From NCBI GenBank assembly GCA_030549335.1, contig CM060189.1, positions 33,565,001 through 33,629,000 on the forward strand: 64,000 nucleotides of DNA. Reading direction: 5' to 3'. The position numbers were made by a program, and so were the translations under genes. Numbering within the stretch: position 1 is the first letter of the stretch; each line of letters starts with the position of its first letter. The notes under the pieces are model-generated. The model worked only from the letters and a program-made list of their open reading frames with translations. It was not told the DNA's origin and did no database searches. Source of the DNA: Pontederia crassipes (Eukaryota > Streptophyta > Magnoliopsida > Commelinales > Pontederiaceae). Below, piece by piece: positions 24,996 through 37,199 of this stretch.

Positions 24996-27900
24996 TATAC
25001 TGTAACACCTCACAATTTCATCAAGGGTAGTATAGTAATTTTATAATTCAATTAGAGTATGGAAAAGAGAGATTAAATCCTATTGAGAGTAGGAATTATA
25101 ATTAGATTGAGATTAGAAATTTCAATTTGATTTGGGATGCAAAAGAATGTTTATTGAATATAGGACTCCCAAATAGGATAGGATTAAGAGTTTTATAGCT
25201 TAAAAATGTTTTATCCATTAAAAAAATATTTATTATTATAATCCGAAAATTAAGTGATAAATTATTGTGGAATTAAATAATTCCAAAAATTAGATGATAA
25301 AATCTTATAATATTAAATAATTACGAAAATTAAAGAAAAGAAAGAAATAAAAAGATAAAATAAAGGTATAATTTGGTTAACATAAGGAATTGATAAAGAT
25401 GGAGATATATTTTGATTGAGAGAAGTTAGTGAGATAAAAAAGAATTTGAGTAGAGATGGATTTTTTATAAGTATGGTTATGAAATAATTAATAAATTTCG
25501 GATTTAATTAAATCTAAATATTTAAGATATGATAATTAATGATGAATGGTCATGATTAATTGAGAAAAGTCCAAGGCTCAATATAAGTCAAAAACTCTAG
25601 TTAAGAATTATAAATAGGACCTAAAGGGTGGCTAAAAAGTATTATTTTGCATCCACAGAATTTCTACAAGAGAGTTCCCTCTTTCTCCTTCGTTTTCTCA
25701 CAAACCGAGGCATTTAGGAGCGCGTGCGATATATCATTTCGAAGCTTCAACGGAGGAGAACAAGATCCAAGTGGTAGACAAAGGTTTTTGTACATTAATA
25801 AGGAGTAATCATCGGTCAAAATTACGAACGTTTGTGTATATTTTTAGCAGATGAATTTTAATTAATTTTTCAGCCAACTTTAGGTGGGGATCTCCATGTC
25901 GTCGATTTTTCACGACATAGACCACATGACTCTTTTTCATTATACATAAATTATATATTTTTTGCACCGATTAAATATCGAATGACATAGATATGATTGC
26001 CGAAAATTACGTCGAAAACATAATTATTAACGGTGATAGAATTCGGCTTGAGATCTGTCTGATAGGCTCGGGTAATGATCGATGTAGATCGGATTATGTA
26101 ATAGAAACCATATTTTTATGAATTGATTTATAGTTTATTGGATAGTTAAGATTGTTAATCATTATCGATCATTTGATTATCATCAATGATGTTAGCACGA
26201 TCATACCTGATCAGATTGCCATCATATTGATTGTCATTGTCGTTACACCCAATCATGATGTTGATCCATTGACCTTATTATTGATTTGTCATTATCAAAT
26301 TGTTATCGTATCCGATTGATCGTCATCATATATGATCATACCATTGATTAATATATTGATATAGTGATTTTCTAATTGAGTCGTGTTTAATCTAAGATAA
26401 ATATTAAAGATAGACATATTAAGTAATTGAGATAAAACTTAAAATTTATTGGGCCCATGTTTATTAAATTGCCACTAGGACTGATTGGGCCTTTGGGTTA
26501 ATTACGCCTTCGGGCTGATAGGGCCTTCGGGCTAATATTACACCTTCGGACTGATAGGACCTTCGGACTAATTGCGTCTTTGGGATGATAGGGCCTTCGG
26601 GCTAACTGCGCCTTCGGACTGATAGGGCCTTCGGGCTAACGGACTGATAAGACCTTCGGGCTAATATTGCGCCTTCGAGGTGATTGGACCTTCGGGCTAA
26701 TTGCGCCTTCGGGCTGATAGGACTTTCGAACTAATATTGCGCATTCGGGCTGATAGGGTCTTCAGGCTAATATTGCGCCTTCAGGGTGATTGAGCCTTCG
26801 GGCTAATTGTGCCTTTGGACTGATAGGACCTTCGGGCTAATATTACGCTTTCAGGTTGATTGGGCCTTCGGGCTAATTGTCCCTTCGGACTGATAGGGCC
26901 TTGGGGCTAATATTGCGTCTTCGGACTGATAGGGCATTTGTGCTAATATGACGCCTTCGGGTTGACTGGGCCTTCGGGCTAATATTGCACCTTTGGATTG
27001 ATAGGGCCTTCGGGCTAATTTCACCTTCGGGTTGATAGGGTCTTCGGGCTGATTGCGCATTCGGGCTGATGGATAACTGAATTGAATTGGACAAATAGCG
27101 TAAAAACTGGGTGTGGTCTTTCGTTCCCACAATACCCAAATTTAATAATTGATATGAAATGGAATGGTGTCCCCTAATAATAGAGAACTCTCGTATTGCG
27201 TCCGAAAGAGTTGATCGTAACTCCAAAGATTGAATTGATAATCGAATTGAATTGACAATAGATTTGTTAATTGAATTGCACCCTAGTGGCTGATGGACAA
27301 TTGATTTCGCCCTAGTGGTTGATAGAGTATCTATTTCGTCATCGTGGCAGATGGATAATCGAATTGCGCCTTTATGGCTGATGGATAATCGAATTGCGCC
27401 TTTAAGGCCGATGGATAATAAATTACGACATTTGTGCCTAATAGATGAATTGATAAATTTTTAATAGAATAGAATTGATAATTGTTATTGTGGCCTTCAT
27501 TGATCTTTGGCCAATTGAGAATTGATCAATTGTTAGTTGTTAATTGAATTTTTAATTGTCAAATTGTGGCATTCATTGACCTCTGGCCAATTAGTGATTG
27601 ATTAAAAGTAATTGATATTGAATTGATAATTATGAATTGAATTGCTAATCGAATTGTGCCATAGTGGTTGATAGATAATTGATTTCGTCATTGGTAATTG
27701 AATTGCTTTCTAGTGGCCGATGGATTAACCTAGTGTATGATGGATAATTGAATTGATAAATTATTAATATAATTGATAATTGATAATTCTCTATTGTGAC
27801 CTTCACCATTTATGGCCAATTGATAATTGATTTAACATATTGAATCAAATTGAATGGATATTAGTCATCAGTAACTGATCATATAGATAATCACTATGAC

Positions 27901-28330
27901 TGATCGAATTATTTATGGATTATTGATTATTGCTAAATGTTATCTATCATGATCAATCATATATTGTTATGAATAATTGCTTATTGATAGTATTGATATT
28001 GATCATGATTCATACTATTTATTGTAATGGGGCGACCCTATGTACTGAGTTATCTCATTGGGTTTTGCCCATGTACTTGGATCCGTACATGTGATCGTGA
28101 TGGCGATGGTGAGATAGTTGGTGACTCCTACGATGGGTGACATGCATATGGATATATGGTCTATTATTATATAGATATGAGCCCTAACCCATAGGTTATT
28201 GAATATGGTATAAATAGCTTCCGCATATTGTAATAGAGTGTTGTAAATTAGTTTTTCGCTTATCTAAGCCAGTTTGTTGACTGGCAAAAGTCAATGTATA
28301 GAATTGAATGACGTCATCGAGATAGCCTTT
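24996..28330 (+). mobile_element. Unrelated insert replacing pol; LTR-like, with minisatellite
   Basis: Begins tgtaacacctcacaatttc directly after the gag/knuckle remnant. It has a TATA-like attataaatagg at about 25610 and no ORF with retroelement motifs. TG start, promoter-like box and several-kb non-coding body fit a very long LTR (solo LTR of a Gypsy-type element), but the right border and a target duplication were not found. It encloses the minisatellite at 26455-27075 and a degenerate repeat of gaattgcgcctttatggctg-type units at 27270-27440. Confidence 0.4.
26455..27075. repeat. Minisatellite, ~39-bp unit (two ~20-bp halves)
   Basis: Alternating halves gccttcgggctgatagg and gccttcgggctaatattgc repeat about 15 times with substitutions and occasional half-unit loss. 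Because 39 bp is 13 codons, the minus strand reads as a repeating peptide (ARRPYQPEG-like), which I treat as a by-product. Confidence 0.9.
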
Positions 28331-28765
28331 TGGGCAAGCAAAAGAAAAAGAAATCTCGGAGCGCTATATATACTCTTGCAATTCTTTATAATTCTTAAGT
28401 GATTAAAACCTATTTTTTTATCTTTCAAAAATTTCAAATTTAACATTTCTTTGAAAAAAAATTGGTCACAATGATAGAGGGAGCATTTAAAATCTTCAAT
28501 TTCTACATTAGGAGGAATTACATGTGATTTCTTATGTCCTTCTTATGCAAACCAATTTTTTATGAAACAAAATGGGAAGAATATGATATGAATATAACCC
28601 TATATTAAGAGTGTCTTACAATTAGTACTTATGCAAATATCTATCATTATAAAGAAAGTTAAGTTTTAGGGGGAGTAAAATTGATTTTATAAGATTTTAG
28701 AATTTTTTTTGTAAATTATGTATTTTTCATATTTCTCAATTTGTATTCATAAAAAAGGGGGAGAT

Positions 28766-29934
28766 TGTTGGATCAAAGTTTTAACGCCATATAAAATTAT
28801 ATTTTGATGATACATATCTCGAAAGATTAAAGTTAAATGTTGAAAGAGTTTAAGTAAAAAATGGATAACTTTGTGCACTAACTTTGATTAAATAATTGAC
28901 TTATGATTTTATTAGATTCTAGATAAATGATGAATATCAAAGTTGTAGATAATTATGTCAGCTATCTATAGAATAAAAAAATTATCTAATTTAGTTAATT
29001 GTGCAAAAAGTTATACTCAAAATAATGCAGATCGGTTAACCTATCGGTCGAAGCAAAGAAGGTTGGTCGAGATAATACCAGTCGACTGAATGAGATGTTG
29101 GTCCACCGATTAATGTTAAGCCTGTCCTGGTTGACGTCGGTCGATGTATTGATCAACGGACTGACCGATCAAGCACATAAGCTAAAGAAATCGTGCAATG
29201 GTCACATAGACCGGTCGACCGGTCCAGATGTGTGATCGACCGACCTCCGGGTCAAATGAACAGTAGTGGTCAATTTTGAAGGAAAAATTTATGAAACAAA
29301 TTTTAGACGAATTTTTCACGTACCGAAGGCTGTAAAAAGAGTGCCAAAGACAGAAACAAAGACACTCATCCATACATTGAAGCAAAACTTCAAGAAATCA
29401 AAAGAAGATATTTTTTCTTGAAATTATCATTTTAAAGTTATCTTTTATTTCTATTTTCTTTTCTTGTGAGATTGTCATTGTAAAGAGGAAGCATTTTAAA
29501 AAAGATCGTGAAAACTTCTGTGTGAAAGATGTTTCAAATCTTACCTCTTGAGCGAGAGAAAATATTAGCTTCATAGGAGGAGAGGTTTGCCTAGCTTCTC
29601 GAAGCGGAGAAAATGTGATTGTGTAAGAGTTTTTCTTCCTTGTTCCATTTGAAATAAAGGAAGTGTTTTAGTGAAATTTCCGACGGTCTCGAGGTCGAGA
29701 AGTCGGAGCAGAGACGTGGGCTAATGTGTGACCAAACTTTGTCAACAACTACCGTGTGATTATGATTGATTTTCTATCTCTATCCTATATTATGATTGTG
29801 ATATGATCTAAGTTGTATTGATTTAAAAAGATTTTAAGAATCATTTTAAGCTTTCGCACATTTTTTATGAAATCGATATTTTTAGATTGAACACTAATTC
29901 ACCCTCCCTCTTTGTACCCTTTTGAAATCCTACA
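28766..29934 (+). repeat. 3' LTR of the decayed Sirevirus-like element
   Basis: Follows the polypurine tract. Starts TGTTGGATC and ends aaatcctaca. Contains gaccggtcgaccggtcc near 29210 and other GTCGAC/GACCG words as in the 5' LTR. Confidence 0.8.
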
Positions 29935-29939
29935 AAAAG

Positions 29940-30870
29940 GTCATTCACTGGCATCTTTAAAGGGAGATGAACCAGAAAGCATCTGATACAAGTTACATCA
30001 TAGTGCCCAAAGATCATTCCTAAGATTAAAAACTTTTAGTAAAACTTCATGAGAAGTGAACACAACTATTAGAGTACAATTGTTTATATAATATTTACTC
30101 TAGTGCAGATTTTTTCCAAAAAAAAAAGGCTTCTGGATCTTGGATCAAAATATGGAAATAGTTACATGAGAATGATGCTACTTTGCTCTTGTTGATTTTC
30201 ACATGCAGCTATACTTTCATACAGACGATGTTGACTAAGTTTTGAATGTGAATTCAACACTTATGGTGATGAGTAATTCGTACCTATGGTGAAAATTTAA
30301 ATTGATGCCACACTCATATTCTAAAAGTTTTTCAAATGATTAAGGTAGAAGGTCTTTTGACTACATCTATTCGGAATAGTGGAAACATGATGCTGGGATG
30401 AAACAGAACAAAATTACCAAAGTAACTGCTTCAATAATTAATCGAATTTCTGGCCTAAAGAATTCTTTAATATGACTTTATAATAAAGGTATAAGTTCAA
30501 AAGCCAGAACTAGTATCGAATATTCTCTTCAAAAGTCTATTATCGAATATGCTACCTGATTTTGGAGTAGACTGGTGTGATAAGTTGTTATAGTCAATCA
30601 ACAAATTCGCATTACAATCTCAAAACAAAGAAGTGCATGCTCAAACATAAATGCCTTCTCACTTGTGGACAAGAAATAAGAACATTTGTTGAATACAATA
30701 AATGTAACAATAGTAAAAAAAATTAATTTAAATCAAAATGGCCAATTGGAGAGATAAAGCGATGGGTTTATCTCTAATAAGTGATAAGGACCGAATAGTA
30801 AGGAAAGATAACCGTAAGGGATTCGGATCTCCACGATTAAAGGAAACAAATCAAGGAAGTTAAGGCTGAT
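29940..30870. other. Intergenic DNA
   Basis: No gene or element supported. Confidence 0.5.
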
Positions 30871-31085
30871 TTTTCCTACAATCTCTTCTCTCTTCTCTCT
30901 TTCATTCTGCCATCTTGTTCGGGCGGTGAAGTAGGATTTCTCCCTCTGTCGCCCCCAAAAGCAAGGGTAGCCGACATCTCTATTTTTTTGCTGCACTCTC
31001 TAATTACTACACCTACTCCTCGCACTCTCGTTCGACTTGGATCACTTTGCAGGCGGTGATCAGCCGGAGGAGGAAGGGGCACTGA
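30870..31085 (-). other. Possible 5' UTR/first exon remnant
   Basis: A pyrimidine-rich, GC-richer block with a short minus-strand frame starting MSATLAFGGDRGRNPTSPPE and ending after 33 residues. It looks like the leader of a plant gene, but no following exon was recognised. Could be a truncated gene end. Confidence 0.2.
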
Positions 31086-31394
31086 GAGAACAGAGAGGTC
31101 GAAGTTGTTAGCATTTTTGGCGAATCAAAATAAGGATCAATCGCGAATAAACCATCTTGCATGATTTTGAATAGATCGAATCTATTGCCATGCTCTGATC
31201 ACGTCAAGGAATAATATGAAGAAGTTTCATGAAACCACTTATTTGTTCTTTCTGATTGTGTAATCACATAATTGGTTACTAATAGGATTCGATTGTGATT
31301 CTAATTGAATTGCTTTGTTGATTGATAGGATGTAGGGATTAATCTATGATCTTTTATGATTTTGTATGATTTTCATGTTAAAAATCGACTAGAA

Positions 31395-31750
31395 CCTTGC
31401 ATCGAATCGGCTGGAACCCCGTCATCACGGCCGTACCACCCTTCTGGTATGCTCATACCATCACTTGACTAAATCTAATTAGGGATCGGTCGGCCGACCC
31501 ATCAAAGCAGTCGATCGTCCTCTCTTGCCATCACGGTCGTGCCACCATTTTGGCACGCCCGTGCCATAACCTGACCGTATGAACCCAAAGATCAGTTGAC
31601 CGATCCACTGAATCAGTCGATCGCCCTCATGCTCAATCGCGTTCATGTCACTCTTCTGGCACGCCCGTGCCACCGCCGTCACGATCGTGCCAACCTTCTG
31701 GCATGCCCGTGTCGACTTCCCTACATGATTGTCACGGCCGTGCGAGGTAA
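31395..31750. repeat. Degenerate repeats rich in palindromes
   Basis: Units of roughly 110-120 bp contain atcacggtcgtgccacc, ttctggcacgcccgtgcc and gtcgatcg, each near-palindromic. Three to four copies can be traced. They probably belong to the non-coding part of a retroelement. Confidence 0.6.
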
Positions 31751-31759
31751 CATAATCGG

Positions 31760-32560
31760 TCAACAACCCATAAATTGTGTTTTCTTATCATGCTCGACAT
31801 TATCCTTGATTTTGATTTGAATACTTTTTATTTCTCTTATGATTGATCATTGTTATGTCTAAGTTGATGACAATTCCATTGAATATCATTCCCGAGTTAA
31901 GACATGCACCTTTTTCTGATTTCCTCTCCTATTGACCCAATTGCTTTCATTGTATGAAGAATATTAAACCACAAGATTCTAAAGTGATTAATAAGTTAAG
32001 ATGGAGTTGTCAGCTTATGCCAAGTGCCTCAAGATAAGAGTCGCTCCCTGTGTCATTATTTGATCACACATTGATCCGCACAAGACTGTATCATTTCACT
32101 CGGCATACCTCAAGAATTTTAAAGCACCTAAAGTCACCTGATTTCTAAGCATGAATACAAGATTAAGAAGTATGTACAAGTAAAGCAAACATGAATATTA
32201 AGTCAAGTTATCTTTATCATTAATGTCATGGTTATCAAGTATGTTATTGAATTTAAATTGATCTCATTGATTTATGACATCCATTGATCTTTCATATTAT
32301 GACTTATGATGATTTCATACTCCATCTTCTACTCAAGATAAGTACGTCATTCTATCTCTAATTTATGCTATTTATAAGTTATATATTGTATATTTTTATT
32401 GGTTCTCCACTGGACTGTAAAGCTTACGAGAGGATCTCCTTCCCTATGTTTGATTTTCACATGATCATGTCAGTGATGGTGTTGAGTTGATGTACTGCAA
32501 TGATACTCAGTCGACTAGAAAGCACATGAACTACATGACCTAATTACCCCTCTTTGGTGC
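31760..32560. other. Non-coding DNA, probably retroelement
   Basis: No ORF or motif. Lies between the palindrome-rich repeats and the 119-bp tandem duplication. Confidence 0.4.
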
Positions 32561-32590
32561 CGGAGGGAGAGGTGGTGACACCCCATGTTT

Positions 32591-32828
32591 GCATCCCCGA
32601 TGACGCGAAAGGAAAAAGGGAGGATGTCATCCCTCTGCGAGCTCGTAGGGTGAGGCGCCCCCCTTGCTAAACATGCATATAGAGGTGCCGGAGAGAGGGA
32701 GAGGGCATTGCATCCCCGATGACGCGAAAGGAAAAAGGGAGGATGTCATCCCTCTGCGAGCTCGTAGGGTGAGGCGCCCCCCTTGCTAAACATGCATATA
32801 GAGGTACCGGAGAGAGGGAGAGGGCAGC
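32591..32828 (+). repeat. Near-perfect tandem duplication, 119-bp period
   Basis: Copy 1 (32591-32709) and copy 2 (32710-32828) both start gcatccccgatgacgcg and run through gaggatgtcatccctctgcg to gccggagagagggagagggc. They differ at only one base I can see before the ends (gtgccgg versus gtaccgg). The high identity implies a recent duplication. Confidence 0.95.
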
Positions 32829-33397
32829 ACCTCCTTTTTTATTTCTTTAATTTTTTATTCTTTATTTTAATTTTTAAGAGCTTAAATGGGATGAGAAGGG
32901 TAATTAAGTCTTTTAATAAATATAAAAAATGAAAGAGTTAATAGAATTAGATTAAGTTATTAGCAAAAATCGTGCTATAATTTAGGAATGTTCTACGGTG
33001 AGTTCATATATTAGGGTTTGACGTGGAAAAACGTTATAGTTCAGGGGGTTTAATGAATTAACCCTTTTAAAAATATTTTCTTTATTAATGATTTATATGA
33101 TGGGTTGGATTCAACCAAGTTGCCAATGATACAAAAGAGTTAAAAAAGTTTTAATAAGTCCTTCCACATTTATAAATACATGATGTAGACGTTATGATAC
33201 TTATTCAAAGATGATGTAGCCTTTTTGAACTTCCGCAATTTATATTATTTTTTGACGATTCTCCTTTATTTTATTCTTTTTTTTTTGCTGACGGATCTTG
33301 ATTTTTTGACTAAGACTTAGTCAATATAATGGTCAATGCCATAGCGTTGGTAGCATTTTCATATTGGTCTTCGCCATATGGTGTGGGTCAATTTGGG

Positions 33398-33436
33398 GGT
33401 GTTACAATATATATATATATATATATATATATAGTT
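33398..33436. other. ggtgttaca border and (TA)n run
   Basis: The sequence gggggtgttaca at about 33394-33405 is the reverse complement of a tgtaacaccccc start, like the 24996 insert. It is followed by about 13 TA units. It suggests that the DNA to the left ends as a minus-strand repeat. Confidence 0.35.
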
Positions 33437-33438
33437 TA

Positions 33439-33764
33439 ATGTGCGTGTGAAGCGACTTTAGACGTACTTATATTTATTTTTTTCGATATTTTTTTCATTG
33501 ATAGTTTAGATGGTCATTGGGATAATAAATATATGATTAAAATCATTAACAATATTTTTTTCATCATTTTTTAATTTTGACGAACTTCTGCACATTATTA
33601 TCCGTCATAATGGATATAAGCATTTTATATAAGTTCTAATTTTATAAAACTATTTTTTATTATTATGAATGATCATTTAAGTTATTAGTAGAGAAAGATA
33701 TCGAAAAAAATGAAAAAGAATATGTCTAAGGCCGCTTCACATGGAAAGCGCTTCACACACTCAT
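33439..33764. mobile_element. MITE, 326 bp, with ~75-bp imperfect terminal inverted repeats
   Basis: The left end atgtgcgtgtgaagcg and right end cgcttcacacactcat are inverted copies, and similarity continues inward (ttttttcgatatttt versus its complement near 33690-33720). Short, AT-rich, non-coding. No clear target duplication, so the superfamily is undecided. Confidence 0.6.
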
Positions 33765-33779
33765 TTTTTTCATCGTTCT

Positions 33780-34840
33780 AACATTGAACTTTATCTTTTT
33801 TTCTAAGTGCTTACTTTTTTTGTCTATTTTATGTGTTGTGTAACTTATGTCATCCATCAAATTTTCTCTCTTTAGTGTAACTCTCATCGCATGAGTTTAA
33901 CATTTGTGTAACGCACTCTGCAGTCTGCACCATTTTTTTATCTTTCGTGTAACTCCCCTCTGACCCCACTCACTTTTTTTAAATGTTTCCTCTCCCTGTC
34001 GGGCGTTGAAGAAGTTATAATAATTGTATTTTCTATGTTCTCTTCGATGTTCTTTTATCTTTTTCCTTAAAATTTTAAAATTTATCATTTTCTTTATCTT
34101 GAATTGCAACTGATGCACACCCTTGCAATAAATGAATATGTCCGCACAATGAAGCCTATGCCTTCACCGTAACGTTTTAAAACTCTAATGTCCCTTAAAA
34201 TTTCAAGTTTTCAACCGATGACTCTTCATATCACCAACCGATCATTCTTTTTTTCACTTAAATTTTTGAAAGACTAAGGAAGGTGCATCCTGGCCATCTC
34301 ACTCTCTCCTCCCACTCACTTCCCGACCCGACCCCTTTTAGTCACCAAAGGTTATGGACGTTTGTGACCAGAGTTGATGTTTTGGGGTTCATCTCACTGT
34401 TGTTGATGGTGTTTCAGGGGGAGATCTAGAAGAGTGTATTCCACTTGGCTACAACATTGTTTCATTGAATTATAGTCGCTCAGAGAACTGACCATGGGCT
34501 CGAAACGAATAAGGTAAGCAGTAGATAGTCCCCATCCCCCTAACACAAATGATTAGTCCTCATCTCAAACAAGAACAATGAGATGACAAAATTGATTGCG
34601 CGCATGTTTAACTTTGTTTTCTTCTGATGTAATCATAATAATGCTTTCCACAAATAAAAGTGAAAATGCACGTTGTTTTGTGTTGCATAAATATTTTTTT
34701 TAGAACTTTTTTTGTCCCTGATTTGCATATTGGAAAAGATCATTTAGTTCTGAACTCCATGATTCATATTCACCATGATGGGAGCTTTAGAAATGTTGTC
34801 CATGTATTTCGTGATGAGAGCTTTAGAAGTGTTTCCCACT
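33780..34840. other. Intergenic DNA
   Basis: No gene supported before the MLO-like exon. Confidence 0.4.
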
Positions 34841-34851
34841 TATTCTTTCAG

Positions 34852-34963
34852 GGAAAGGTTCTATTGTCCCTTGAAGCTATACATCAACTGCACATTTTTA
34901 TCTTTGTTCCTGCAATCACTCACGTGGTTTTGAGTGCTCTCACTATCTTTTTAGGAGCAAAGG
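34852..34963 (+). pseudogene. MLO family exon fragment
   Basis: After a good acceptor (ttctttcag), the plus strand reads GKVLLSLEAIHQLHIFIFV, then PAITHVVLSALTIFLGAKAG. This is the extracellular-loop/second-membrane-helix block of plant MLO proteins (family pattern EALHQLHIFIFVLA-THV with LGGAK). MLO proteins are seven-helix plasma-membrane proteins and calcium channels tied to powdery mildew susceptibility and pollen reception. One exon only: no further MLO exons were found on either side, so this is a fragment. The upstream open frame is not MLO. Confidence 0.75.
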
Positions 34964-34989
34964 CAGGTTATGTTATATTTCAGTAACCA

Positions 34990-35850
34990 TTTCTACTTCT
35001 CACTCAGAAAGGGACATAGTGGACGTGGGAATAATAGCTGGAGAATCCTTGTGCGTAACCCCGTAACCCCGTCGAACTGCCTCTATAACACTCTCAAAAT
35101 CGTTCCTCATGTCACGTAGGCAGTCAGGTTGACTCCGGGAGTGCTACACTACCTGCTACACTATTGACCATGATCATTCAATAAAATAGCATACGTAGCA
35201 TCAATATAATAAGAAAATGTAATACCAAGACTTTAATGCAGAAATTCAAACAGTGAAATGTCAGGAGACATTGATAGTTAATGCGGCTATAACAAATGAA
35301 GCAAATCACACTTAACAAGTTCATCAGAATGAAAGATTCAATGTGCAGAAGAAATTTGATAAGCGGAATAGCATGATGTCTATGGATAACATGAAAATTA
35401 TAACACTAGATTTAATTGAAGTAAGCTTGTTGATAGAATAGTCATGTGCAACCTCCTCCAAGCTCTGTGCTCTTTAGCATTCTCACCTGCAAAATTTCAA
35501 TGCAGGGTAATCGAATACTCATGAGCAAAGATGTCCAGTACAATAGAACGACGATGAAATAAGATTCAGTGAAGAACATTGAACAATATATCAATGATAA
35601 ACAATTGTAAACCTTGGCTTTTATACAGTGACTATAATGAGCCATACATTATCCTTTAACATTATCCATATCTATACTATATTCTTTGCTATAACTATAC
35701 TTTGCGTTTACAATACTCTGCATTATCTTTACAATACCATATTTCATACTTTACTATATGATGTCTGTGTCATACTATATAATACTTTACTTTGCATCTG
35801 CTTTATTGTGAGTTGCACTACATTTTTTACATTAATAAGGTATCCTTAAA
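34990..35850. other. Non-coding, probably retroelement DNA
   Basis: Contains tgtaaccccgtaaccccgtcg and a run of atac/tata-rich repeats (ttatccatatctatactat ... ctttacaataccat). No gene. Confidence 0.35.
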
Positions 35851-36230
35851 GTTGGTTGTCCTATGCGAGCTCGACTTTATTAAGTTGGGATGCCAGAGGT
35901 GCCTCTCTGAATCTCTGAAGCCAGTAAACCTAAAAAGGGAAAGGGGTGGGTGTTAATGCCTCACCCAATTTGGAATGTAGGCGGGAGAGAACCTACACCC
36001 CAGGAACAGTGGTCAATTAATAAACTTGTAGGTTCACTGTCTCCTCAGTTAGCTACCTGTCCCTCTGGCTCAATACTATAATCTCCGGGGGAAGAAGTGT
36101 GACCATTGCATCACCCTTCTTCGAGATACAGGTGGGAGAAGACCTGAAATCTCAGGAACAGTGGTCATTAAAGACCAGTAGTTTCGCTGTCTCCTCAGCT
36201 AACTACATATCCCTCTTTATATAATACCAT
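35850..36230 (+). repeat. Two diverged tandem units, 151-bp period
   Basis: The core caggaacagtggtca at 36001 and 36152 lies in two units sharing gcgggagaga(a)cct, cactgtctcctcag and ctacc/catatccctct. Part of a larger non-coding repeat block. Confidence 0.7.
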
Positions 36231-36439
36231 GATCTTTGCTCTATACACTAGGGACGGCACATAGCAATCCCACATCTTTATTTTTTCTTTGCTTTCCTTT
36301 AATTATCTTCACTAAAGTTTAGAATCAGTATAGGAAGGGATTCCTTTTTCTCTAAAGAGTTGGATCTTTCTTAGGATAAGATAAGGTTCATTGTGATCTT
36401 TAGAGTCTTAGATAAGGTTTCACATGATTCTGATGGAAA

Positions 36440-37065
36440 AGAGGACCTAATTTCTGAAGGATTGGACTCAACGGAAAAGTCCGCATTTCTGGCCGACAGA
36501 ACTCGGGTCGGGTTGATGGGAACTCGGGCCGAGTCTCTGTCGAGGAAATAAATACGCATGACCCGATCCGAGTTGACGTCTGACTCGGGCCGGGTCGTTA
36601 ACAATGCACAAGTCAATGTCGAGTCGGATTCGCACCCGATCTGACTCGGTAAGATCCGGGCCGGGTTAATATCTGACCCGGTCGGATTTCTGAGTTGTGA
36701 TCTCATGACATCGTTGAGAAAGCAACTCGGTCCGGGTCTGCTCAAACTCGGGCTACGTCTAGACATAACCTGGACCGGGTCTTATCTGACTCGGGCCGGG
36801 TTCTAAACACGCCGATTCGCGCCGATCATCTTCTCCATCTCCAGCGAGGTCGGTGTCTGGCTGTACTTCTGCGACATCGTCGGCGAGGCAGTCCGGTCCG
36901 GGTCTACTCGGACTCAGGCCGGGTTTTGAAACGATGACTTCATCGATAGGTCGATGAGGCGGCTCGGTCCGGGTCTATCTGGACTCGGACCGTGACTAAG
37001 CAAGACCCGACTGAGTTGTAATTAACTCGGGCCGGGTGCATGACGCGCAGAATCGCGCCGGTCAT
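36440..37065. repeat. Array of degenerate ACTCGGGCCGGGT words
   Basis: More than a dozen copies of actcgggccgggt, ggtccgggtc or their complements in about 620 bp, irregularly spaced, with gattcgcgccgatcat-type blocks. It lies upstream (on the minus strand, downstream) of a GC-rich promoter-like segment and probably belongs to a long LTR. Confidence 0.75.
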
Positions 37066-37199
37066 ATTCTATATCTCCGGCAACCTTCCGTTCGAATCGA
37101 GTAAATCACAATATGAAAAATGATTCTATGACATCCATGATCATTATGATAACTTGATGCACAACATTAGATCTATATTTCTTCGTCTAGGAAATTTAA

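Larger units (their letters stand above)
22322..29934 (+). mobile_element. Decayed Sirevirus-like Copia retrotransposon, pol missing
   Basis: Two related LTRs (22322-23322 and 28766-29934) begin tgttgga and contain matching blocks (tatcaaagttgtaga, cgaatttttcacgtaccgaagg, gtgccaaagacagaa). A degenerate primer-binding site (agtattagagcgag) follows the 5' LTR, and the polypurine tract aaaaaagggggaga precedes the 3' LTR, with another tract, agggggagtaaaa, near 28.67 kb. Only a gag remnant and one zinc knuckle survive. Protease, integrase, RT and RNase H are absent, and bases 24996-28330 are unrelated sequence. The 5' LTR lacks about 130 bp present in the 3' LTR. No target duplication matches, so the ends may come from different copies or be rearranged. 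Confidence 0.75.

Noticed and set aside
26455..27075. Regular short repeats resembling a CRISPR array
   Set aside because: There are no unique spacers: units are contiguous, degenerate and of two alternating halves, in plant nuclear DNA. It is a minisatellite.
22322..29934. A clean target-site duplication for the pol-less Sirevirus-like element
   Set aside because: The 5 bases before the left LTR (ttggt) and after the right LTR (aaaag) do not match, so none is claimed.
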